Made by a program: the position numbers and the translations under genes. From positions 14,155,480-14,219,479 of the forward strand of contig NC_092802.1 of the NCBI RefSeq assembly GCF_918797505.1: a stretch of DNA of 64,000 bases, read 5' to 3'. Positions 59,901-64,000 of this stretch are shown here, one piece after another (the stretch's first letter is position 1; each line of letters starts with the position of its first letter). This DNA comes from Bemisia tabaci. Lineage: Eukaryota > Arthropoda > Insecta > Hemiptera > Aleyrodidae. The notes under the pieces were generated by a model that did not search any database, was not told where the DNA came from, and saw only the letters and a program-made list of their open reading frames with translations.

Positions 59901-59980
59901 ACAGGTTCCGTCGAGTGAACACTCAGTATCACATGCGCCAGGCATGAAAAAAATATTATTGAACAGCCAATTCGATACAT
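37708..59980 (-). CDS. C1A cysteine protease (cathepsin L/F-like), split
   Basis: Eight minus-strand exons were found: 59894-59980, 59122-59299, 54556-54660, 51158-51254, 48694-48947, 45146-45224, 43183-43244 and 37708-37809. Exons 1-3 and the last five join in phase. Papain-family enzymes are secreted or lysosomal proteases, made as inactive zymogens. A signal peptide, an I29 propeptide with ERFNIN and GxTxFxD motifs, and the catalytic Cys, His and Asn are present. The last five exons give 197 residues after the oxyanion-hole Gln position, close to papain. Changes are notable: Gly replaces the Trp after Cys, Phe replaces a disulfide Cys, and Thr-Tyr follows Asn instead of Ser-Trp. The exon for the mature start and oxyanion Gln was not found. 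It is either a divergent paralogue or a decaying gene. Confidence 0.85.
38209..38648. mobile_element. Foldback element D, full copy
   Basis: GGTGATTCGATGGACGCCAT on the left is mirrored by ATGGCGTCCATCGAATCAC on the right. The arms are about 200 bases each and almost fully complementary, with ACATCGCATTCGATACTGAT and inverse in the centre. It lies in the last cathepsin intron. Confidence 0.85.
39400..39680. other. GC- and CpG-rich patch
   Basis: About 280 bases are strongly GC-rich with many CpG (for example CGCCGGCCGGCCGG and CGGCGTCGCGACGCCG), unlike the AT-rich surroundings. Short open frames on both strands lack any family motif. It could be a promoter-like island or part of a GC-rich repeat. 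Confidence 0.4.
40062..40320. mobile_element. Foldback of the GTGAAACTACC family
   Basis: ACGGTGAAACTACCAAACC and ACGTATCTCG on the left are mirrored by CGAGATACGTGGTTTGGTAG and TTTCACCGTCG on the right. Related single-arm sequences occur at 19905-19960 and 4900-4950. Confidence 0.7.
40847..41695 (-). mobile_element. RTE-like LINE, 5'-truncated, with TSD
   Basis: Exact 12-bp duplications AAAAAAGAAAAT lie at 40835-40846 and 41696-41707. The minus strand encodes MGVPLGDLET, the RT active-site block CFADDQVVVAQ, KWGLEVSISKSEKM, EMDFWRRSAGISRRDR and GRRRRGRPVKGW. It is the longest of the three copies. The 3' end is GCGACTC followed by TACATA repeats, as in the other two. Confidence 0.92.
41868..41970 (-). 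mobile_element. tRNA-derived SINE head or tRNA-like relic
   Basis: The minus strand has TAGCCTAGTCGACTGAGGCG, resembling a tRNA A box, and 50 bases later GGGAGTTCGATACCCGGCG, resembling a B box. The acceptor ends do not pair, so an intact tRNA is unlikely. It probably carries an internal Pol III promoter of SINE type. Confidence 0.5.
43183..43244 (-). CDS. Cathepsin exon with catalytic Asn
   Basis: The acceptor is ttcttttcag and the donor CAG/GTGAGT. The split codon restores Glu, giving EDGVNYYLVRNTYGKDWG, equivalent to the family's YW.V.NSWG..WG block. Asn is kept; Ser-Trp is changed to Thr-Tyr. The longer open frame downstream is intron. Confidence 0.92.
43470..44192. mobile_element. Mariner-derived MITE
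   Basis: CGAGGGAAGTTCAACAAGTA on the left and TTACGTATTGAACGTCCTTCG on the right are the same terminal repeat as at 11779. The interior keeps GGGCTTAAAATCTTCCTTAG and the mirrored CCTAAGGAAGATTTTAAGCCC. The centre carries the TTTGTAGGCG hairpin module. No transposase remains. Confidence 0.8.
44193..46484. other. Intron DNA of the cathepsin gene
   Basis: Apart from the His exon at 45146-45224, no coding sequence or clear element was recognised. A gene-like frame at 45680-45943 fits neither the phase nor the family. Confidence 0.45.
45146..45224 (-). CDS. Cathepsin exon with catalytic His
   Basis: The exon begins after cacttaaaacag in phase 0 and ends at a GTGAGT donor. It reads HYTGGILRHC and then GSNHGATIVGYGS, the family's YSGGIY...LNHAVL.VGYG block with the catalytic His. 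The usual Ala after His is Gly, seen in some cathepsins. Confidence 0.92.
46485..47419. mobile_element. TIR element, CCCTGGTAAAAATTGGC ends
   Basis: CCCTGGTAAAAATTGGCGAT at the left faces CCAATTTTTACCAGGG at the right; inner blocks AAAATACCATAG and CTATGGTATTTTGG are inverted too. The centre carries the CCTACAAACCTAA palindromic module. A second full copy is at 62801-63770. Non-autonomous. Confidence 0.85.
47576..47847. mobile_element. Right-half copy of the CCCTGG element
   Basis: From AGCTTTCCTCGCAAATTAGA to TTTTTACCAGGG the sequence repeats the right part of 46485-47419, after a spacer of about 155 bases. It arose by partial duplication or a truncated insertion. Confidence 0.75.
47874..48380. 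mobile_element. Foldback element A, copy 3
   Basis: AATGGAGATGTTGCATATGTG is mirrored by CACGTGCAACATCTCCATT; the inner arms match copies 1 and 2. It lies about 300 bases 3' of the cathepsin middle exon, within the intron. Confidence 0.85.
48694..48947 (-). CDS. Cathepsin middle exon, KDYPYSGG block
   Basis: The acceptor (ttaccttggtag) joins the previous exon to give LSIQQLIDCD, matching the family's LSEQ.LVDCD. It continues with LATEKDYPYSGGPRECN and ILDKIRYGPLPAHI, the equivalents of the YPY block and the GPVSVAI strand. It ends in phase 0 at CAA/GTAAAA. The usual GCNGG motif is replaced by DRHCRDAVTY. The plus-strand open frame here is a shadow. Confidence 0.88.
49383..49513. mobile_element. 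Small foldback, relative of 25748-25892
   Basis: ATGCAAAAAGGAACCACTAT faces ATAGTGGTTCCTTATTGCAA, with a shared loop near CTTTCCTGCATAGGAACGCT. The relative at 25748 has a similar loop (TGTGCATAGGTAAACTAATG). Confidence 0.6.
49807..49848. repeat. Poly-T tract
   Basis: A run of about 42 T followed by ATTCTTGAAATTTGAGGTAAGATAATGGCGGC; a related flank is at 42315 without the tract. It may be the tail of a minus-strand retroposon. Confidence 0.85.
50011..50513 (+). mobile_element. RTE-like LINE, 5'-truncated, with TSD
   Basis: Exact 14-bp duplications GTACTCTGTCCGTG flank it at 49997-50010 and 50514-50527. It encodes only the last 160 residues: LNGVLWDQRISKENKRR, EMDFWRRSAGISRKDR, LIWYGHVQRM and GRRRRGRPMKGW, then a stop and a TACATGTATG tail. 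The open frame is intact, so it inserted recently. It lies in the cathepsin intron. Confidence 0.92.
50657..50913. mobile_element. MITE of the GCCGTATGA family
   Basis: Left end CGTGCTGAGGAAGAACGCCG and GTTGCCAAATTTCC face GGAAATTTTCCAACG and ACAGCGTTCTAGCTTAGTACG. It sits 150 bases after the RTE copy. Confidence 0.7.
51158..51254 (-). CDS. Cathepsin exon with catalytic Cys
   Basis: The exon lies between AATGCATAG and GTAAGC. It reads GGFDTCGHIGGVSAM and later RNLSIQ, aligning residue for residue with the QGSCGSCWAFSAVGAM...LSEQ block. Catalytic Cys is kept; the following Trp-Ala-Phe is Gly-His-Ile; the preceding structural Cys is Phe. A single base carries over into the next exon. Confidence 0.7.
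53067..54076. mobile_element. Foldback element B inside the outer element
   Basis: GGACCACTAGACAAGGTACG and CGTACCTTGTCTAGTGGTCC are the ends. The left arm of the outer element preserves the uninterrupted target (reverse of TTCTAATTATGATATCG), showing that AT was duplicated at insertion. Confidence 0.88.
53492..53940 (+). mobile_element. Poly(A) retroposon inside element B
   Basis: Exact 13-bp copies of ATGTGAAATAAAA lie at 53479-53491 and 53941-53953. The insert ends in a run of 30 A preceded by ATGAATAAA, so it was copied from a polyadenylated plus-sense RNA. The 449-base body shows no long reading frame; it could be a 5'-truncated LINE tail or a processed transcript. Unnamed. Confidence 0.9.
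54290..54447. mobile_element. Foldback element B, one arm
   Basis: AACTCCAATATCTCAGTTAGGA through GTCCCTTGTCTAGTGGTC matches the right arm of the family; no left arm is present. Confidence 0.6.
54556..54660 (-). CDS. Cathepsin exon 3, end of propeptide
   Basis: The acceptor is cttatttatttcag. Its first two bases complete a Thr codon, giving FADLT-T-DEFKRNMLHF, the standard transition at this point in cathepsin prodomains. The remaining residues (FNDTPPGIFLKSPK) are not conserved. The only GT before an in-frame TGA is GTATTC after base 54556, a weak donor, so the 3' edge is uncertain. Confidence 0.75.
54661..56350. other. Cathepsin intron with G/C-rich repeat-like DNA
   Basis: No gene was recognised. 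From about 55130 the sequence becomes GC-rich with homopolymer G runs and a T-rich to A-rich boundary near 55370 that might be the edge of an LTR or retroposon, but no terminal repeats or coding motifs were found to prove it. Confidence 0.35.
56357..56563. mobile_element. GC-rich foldback element
   Basis: GGCGGATAAAGAATGGTGGTC at the left is mirrored by ACCACCATTCTTTATCCGCC at the right, with GACGTCAGGAGGGTACG and a similar GACGTCCAGAGGGTACG inside. Confidence 0.75.
56989..57413. mobile_element. Foldback element, TATAGACAGAGTATGG ends, full
   Basis: GTACCTTTATAGACAGAGTA and TACTCTGTCTATAAAGGTAC are perfect inverses. Inner arms contain AAACAAACAAGATGGC and GCCATCTTGTTTGTTT. It is the better copy of the family at 18901-19311. 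Confidence 0.85.
57420..57776 (+). mobile_element. Possible polyadenylated retroposon tail
   Basis: A GC-rich block is followed by AT-rich sequence, an AATAAAGTTATTAG signal and then ten A, resembling a retroposon 3' end. No target duplication and no coding motifs were identified, so the left edge is unknown. Confidence 0.35.
58367..58680. repeat. Repeat G, uninterrupted copy
   Basis: From CAGTGCAAGACGCTCATTGG to GAGTGATTTCAAAAAGCGAG it matches 9872-10470 but without the 260-base MITE. Confidence 0.75.
59122..59299 (-). CDS. Cathepsin exon 2, I29 propeptide
   Basis: The acceptor is atttccattttag and the donor GTGAGT; the exon is 59 codons plus one base. It starts FELRQFYEFMVTFGRSY and contains the spaced pattern E-x3-R-x3-F-x2-N-x3-I-x3-N without mismatch, then GITKFADLT, the GxTxFxD motif. 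This is the inhibitory prodomain of cathepsin L-like proteases. Confidence 0.93.
59894..59980 (-). CDS. Cathepsin exon 1, signal peptide
   Basis: The exon is 29 codons from ATG to a GTAAGT donor, phase 0. A hydrophobic core (IIFFSCLAHVILS) ends near VHS, a plausible signal-peptidase site. A longer open frame upstream exists but adds no recognisable sequence, so this Met is preferred. Confidence 0.7.
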
Positions 59981-60589
59981 AGTACGATTAAAACGTATAC
60001 TTTTAGGCCTCTGCTGACATAAAAAGGGGAAAGGTGACTGAACCAGCCATGGATCAAGCTGGGTATAGTAATCTAGAACATTAAGAGTCAAATGATTCTT
60101 TGGCTCCGTTTGCATAAAGTTATATATGTGTATGTGCTTCTCTTTAAATAGTAATGAACACTTGTTTGCTCATTTTTTTTTTCATTATTTGTTTTTTACT
60201 CATCACTGACAACGATGAGAGAATACGCACGAGGATGATTGCGTCTCTCAATTATGAATTTGAACGTATGCCACCTGTGTGCCACTTGACAATTTATGCA
60301 ACTGTATGCAGTAATTTTTATGGAACGACACCGTATAACCTTTACCATCGATTTTTTTTTCTTATTTATGCGTATTATTATTGAACGAATGATATTTATA
60401 GCTGGCACTGTCAAGTACATATATAATAAAAAATGCAATTATTATTTGTATTTATTTGTCTTGATAAAAATGTTATTGCATCTGCAGTAGGTTTATATTT
60501 CCCTCAGTCAACATTTTTTTTGAACTTTTTGAGACTGGGATTATTCAATTACTTTACGATCGAGAGGAGTAAAAAAGGCAATGGAGAAT

Positions 60590-60758
60590 TTGCATGCAAA
60601 TGTTTTATTGCTTCATCTGAAAGTGCTTAAAGAGCTGATTTCACAGTATTTTTTGTAATTTTTTTCTGATATGGGAAATAGTATAAAAATAAATTTGCAA
60701 GTGAGAAAATGCACGGCCCAGTGACATTATCTGGCGGCATTTCTCATTTAAACACATA
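60590..60758. repeat. Repeat H, part left of the Helitron
   Basis: TTGCTTCATCTGAAAGTGCTTAAAG and the TCTGGCGGCATTTC block match the reverse of 34300-34440. The copy breaks at 60758, where the Helitron begins, and resumes at 62406. Confidence 0.65.
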
Positions 60759-60770
60759 CTAGGGGCTTAT

Positions 60771-60789
60771 GGGGCTGCTTCGCAGCCCC
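60771..60789 (-). other. Helitron 3' terminal hairpin
   Basis: GGGGCTGC and GCAGCCCC pair perfectly over eight bases around a three-base loop. Position and distance from the CTAG end match the rolling-circle termination hairpin of Helitrons. Confidence 0.85.
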
Positions 60790-61036
60790 TTATTTTTCCT
60801 GTACACTTTTCACTTTCACATGTTTTTTTTTTTATTTATTTATTTTCATTTAATTTTCTGTTTTGTCTTTGAATCGGGTCTAATTATTTTTTTGAGAGAA
60901 TAAATATAACAAATGTTTTCAAAAATTGTAATTTTATTTAGTAAACTTTAAACTAAAATTTTGTTTTAATCTTCATACAAAATTATTTTTTAGGTTTTAC
61001 ATTTGTTTTCAAACTAATTTTAAAGAAGATCTTTTT

Positions 61037-61405
61037 TTATTTTTTAAATACTTTGCTTTTTTTTCGATTAAATTGTTGATTCTTCTTTTGCCATTTCTGT
61101 CCTGCTTTTCTTCCTATATTTCCTACAACTTTGCTCTTCTTCTTTCCTCCTTTTGTCTTTTCTTTTTTTGCTTCTTCTTTTTCTTCTTCAGTAGCTGTTC
61201 CTTCTGGTTCTTCTTCTTTTTCTGCTCCTGTTTTAACTTCATCTAATTTTTCCGCTTTTTCTTCTTCGTTTTTTCCATGTTCAGTCTGCTTTCTGGTTCC
61301 GGTAATAAACTTACCTATATATGGATCCTTGAACTTTAAAGCAATAAGGTCCATCACCCGGAATATCAATTCGATTTGCAGAGAAAGAGGCAAAAGCAAC
61401 AGCAC
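61037..61405 (-). CDS. Lys/Glu-rich frame inside the Helitron
   Basis: In another frame, 122 codons stay open and the last 95 are low-complexity: runs of E and K (KNEEEKAEK, EKEEEPEG, KGGKKKSK) ending KSKVFKK. The first part overlaps the Rep remnant and is a shadow of it. The Lys/Glu part could be a captured host fragment or simple A/G-rich sequence. No family is recognised. Confidence 0.3.
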   Translation of the reverse strand: MLLLLPLSLQIELIFRVMDLIALKFKDPYIGKFITGTRKQTEHGKNEEEKAEKLDEVKTGAEKEEEPEGTATEEEKEEAKKEKTKGGKKKSKVVGNIGRKAGQKWQKKNQQFNRKKSKVFKK

Positions 61406-61793
61406 TATTATAATTTCTGATATGCTTTATGAAATTTGGAGAATATAAAAATTATGATTTCAAATCGGTATTTGTCCGAATACTCGGTAAAGAAATTAAG
61501 CCATTTTGGCAGCAGTTATTAAAATGACCATTGGACATTTCACCCTGAAAATGGTGAGCATCACAATGATGACAAATTATATTCATTGAACCGACTGAAA
61601 ATTTGGTAACAAAATTTTCATCAAAGTTCTGATCATCAATTTTATACTTCCGAAATGAAGAAATGAAACTTTGATTTTCTATATTAATAACAGAGTTAAG
61701 TTCTTGCTTCACTAAACGAACATGCAAAGAATTCTGGAAAACGCGACCACGTTTTGGAGGACGACCGCCTCGGTCATTGAAAATTTCACTCAT
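61315..61793 (-). pseudogene. Helitron Rep N-terminal region, broken
   Basis: The minus-strand frame reads MSEIFNDRGGRPPKRGR, then MNIICHHCDAHHFQGE and FNNCCQNGLISLP, the Cys/His region before the Rep domain of Helitrons. After one in-frame TAA the same frame goes on with FIKHIRNYNSAVAFASFSA and PYCFKVQGSIYR, which matches the family's NIR.YN.ALAFAS...GPY.F.I.G.IYH. It stops at a GTAAGT site. The Rep catalytic HUH/YY motifs are absent. Confidence 0.82.
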
Positions 61794-62405
61794 AACAACT
61801 GTTAAATTTAAAATTAAAATTAGTAAAAATTATTATAATTTTAACAAAATCATAACTGAAAAGTTCAATTTTTAAATTAAAAAAAATAAATCAGAAGAGG
61901 AAATTAATAATAAACATATTTATACACATTGAAAAGAAACAGCGTGAAAGAGAAAAAAAACTTGGAGGTTATTGACTTAATGAGGAAAAATTGGCAATAG
62001 GAAAAAGATGGAACCAATCATGAAAAACCGCAAAAAAAAAAAAAGCGCGGGAAAAGAAAAATGTAAGTTGATGGCAGTTGAGTGTTGGAAGTAACCTCAC
62101 TTAATGATGCTTGTTGAACGAAAACAGCTGATAAAAAGACAGCAAACAGTAAAGTAAGATGCGTAGCAACAAAACTTTTCCGAAAAACAAAAAACAAAAA
62201 ACCCCCACTTCCCCTCATCCAATTTATGAGTTTTTAGGGATTTAAAAATCGGGGACGAACCCCAGAAAATAATTTATAGTTTTCCCGAAGCATTGAGAAC
62301 AACACCTTTCAAATGAACCAACGCCCCTCGCAATTAGTACAGTGGTTGATTCACAATTTCATTCTATTTTTCAAATTAAATATTAAGATATTATACCGTA
62401 AACGA

Positions 62406-62620
62406 TCATTTTGTCATATCTTCTCCAATAATTGTTCAATTCATGAACCAAGGGTATCCTCCTGTTCAGTTCACTCAGTTGTTTCCACTTAAACACGAAA
62501 TTTATCAAATTTTAGATACCTGCAAATTCTCTTTGACCATTCATTCGTGTTAGGGGTCCTTAAATGAGTTTTTTAGGGGATGTTTATGAATCTATATAAG
62601 AGAAATTGAATATGTAATGA
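62406..62620. repeat. Repeat H, part right of the Helitron
   Basis: TCATTTTGTCATATCTTCTCC and CATGAACCAAGGGTATCCTC match 6120-6200 and the reverse of 34195-34260. Confidence 0.7.
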
Positions 62621-62800
62621 TTTTTCATGCATCAAGTAAATATTTTAAAACAGCCTTAGAAAAAATGGGTCTCATGCTTACAAGAGATACATGTAGTCAA
62701 CTTTGTTAACTTTCCGTGCGTAAAATCGCACGAAAGCAGGTCAAACGGACAGAAGAAATGAAATGAAAGAGAAATGCCCTGCAAAATCCACAATTTAATA

Positions 62801-63770
62801 CCCTGGTAAAAATTGGCGATAAGAGCTGCGTTTCAAAATACCATAGGAATTCTTATAGCCGACTAAAGAAGGCTACAGAAAATCATATAGCTATATGAAT
62901 GCTGACTGTAGAATGCAGAGAAAATTATACGGCCGGGCTATACGAAGCGATAAAAAATTATGCAGCCGTGCTATGGTTCCAATAGCCGGGCTTTACACTA
63001 TATCGCCTGGCTGTTGCATTTTCGCCATCGATTATAAAAGGCTACGAGAAATTGTGTAGAAATTTTTGTCCTTTGGAAATCATTAAGTTTGATACGGAAC
63101 CACCTTAATATTTACAAAACACACATTATATTTTCCTTTAATACATATTTTTTTTCATCAATTAAAACGAGAATAATCCATACAGGCTGTGCAAAAATTT
63201 CATAATCATGAGTTGAATAACGCTGACTCCGCCAGATTAAATATTAGAGCCTAACACAAAGCGGAGCGGCAACGCACTGGCGCCTACAAACCCAACAGCG
63301 ATACTTCACGCATTGCGCAACGCGTGAAGTATCCCTGTTAGGTTTGTAGGCGCCAATGCGCGTTTCGGGCTGGCTGCCCGCCTGCCGCACCGCAGCGTGC
63401 CACCCACGGCGCTTAAAGCAACTATTTCACACCAGAGGTATTGCACAGTATCATACGAAACTGAAGGCGCTTTAATATATTAGGAATGGCAGGCATCCAT
63501 CAAAAGTACGGAGCTTTCCTCGCAAAATAAATCAAGATACTACGGCCCAAAAAGAGAGCAGCAGTCCAAAAACTCACTAAGTCCTAGCATCCGTAATTAG
63601 TGAGTTTAGCATACACATCATTGCCCGGCTGTGAGTTGCTTAGTCACCATCGGCTATAAAAGGCTATAAGAAATTGTGTAGCCGGCTATAGAAGCTATTG
63701 GGAATCTTACAGCCGGCCGTAGGTCTATGGTATTTTGGAACACAGATTCTACTGCCAATTTTTACCAGGG
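62801..63770. mobile_element. TIR element, CCCTGGTAAAAATTGGC ends, copy 2
   Basis: It has the same ends and interior as 46485-47419, including CTATAAAAGGCTACGAGAAATTG and the palindromic module at 63285-63352. No open frame was seen. Confidence 0.85.
63285..63352. repeat. Palindromic CTACAAACC..GGTTTGTAG module
   Basis: GGCGCCTACAAACCCAACAG is mirrored by GTTAGGTTTGTAGGCGCC around GATACTTCACGCATTGCGC and its inverse. The whole 68 bases forms a near-perfect hairpin. The same module lies in the other CCCTGG copy and in the mariner MITE. Confidence 0.85.
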
Positions 63771-64000
63771 TGCACAGTTATTTATTGGCGTATTTCATAA
63801 AACGCATTTTCAAAATTGCCGCGTTTGTAAACCCCGTCCTCGCAGTTGCTAGCAAATGAGTTTGACAGGGAGGGATGCAGGAAACCCTCGCCGAATTGGG
63901 CAATCTCGCAAACTAATAAAAATCTTCCTCGCGCATTATGTCAATCATTTAAATCATTTTCTTTTAAAAACGCAAAGAAATGAGGAGAAAAACGCATGAA

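Larger units (their letters stand above)
60759..62405 (-). mobile_element. Helitron with both termini, defective
   Basis: On the minus strand the element starts TCGTTTACGGTATAATATC and ends with a hairpin (GGGGCTGC loop GCAGCCCC) eight bases before CCCCTAG. It sits between host A and T, with no target duplication, as Helitrons do. The flanks (62406 onward and up to 60758) are the two halves of repeat H. It encodes only a broken N-terminal part of the Rep/helicase protein plus a Lys/Glu-rich frame. No helicase domain is present, so it is not autonomous. Confidence 0.85.

Noticed and set aside
1..64000. CRISPR arrays, operons, rRNA genes or endogenous viral genes
   Set aside because: No regularly spaced direct repeats with unique spacers, no rRNA blocks and no viral protein motifs were seen; this is insect nuclear DNA.

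Overview
This window is eukaryotic nuclear DNA, almost certainly from an insect. Genes are split into short exons with GT-AG introns of 1-6 kb, the intergenic DNA is AT-rich and packed with transposons, and a fragment of mitochondrial nad1 reads through only when TGA is taken as Trp. A membrane-type GH13 alpha-glucosidase next to a divergent papain-family cathepsin fits a sap-feeding hemipteran, perhaps a whitefly, but the species call is inference.

Three protein genes can be supported. (1) On the + strand, five 3' exons of a GH13 alpha-glucosidase (428-8608) join in perfect phase and end in a hydrophobic, GPI-signal-like tail. (2) On the + strand, a two-exon gene (23954-29536) encodes a 297-aa secreted protein with seven cysteines after the signal peptide and a Gly-rich repetitive tail; I do not recognise the family. 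(3) On the - strand, a C1A cysteine protease (cathepsin L/F-like) is spread over about 22 kb (59980 down to 37708). Eight exons were found: signal peptide, ERFNIN/GxTxFxD propeptide, Cys, middle, His, Asn and C-terminal exons. One exon, the start of the mature enzyme, was not found. A decayed copy of its middle exon lies at the left edge of the window, so related cathepsin genes probably sit nearby.

The rest is mostly mobile DNA. There are three 5'-truncated RTE-like LINE copies, each with an exact 12-14 bp target-site duplication. There is a Helitron with both termini defined, a mariner fragment and its MITE, a pogo-like end, a tRNA-derived SINE head, and about ten families of foldback (inverted-repeat) elements. 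Two sites show elements nested three deep.

The 500-N gap at 14904-15403 is flanked on each side by the same 3.06-kb sequence ending exactly at the gap. This looks like two contigs that overlap and were never merged, so one copy is probably an assembly artefact.

Both well-defined enzymes are families typical of gut digestion (sugar hydrolysis; protein hydrolysis), but nothing in the sequence shows that the three genes are functionally linked or co-regulated.
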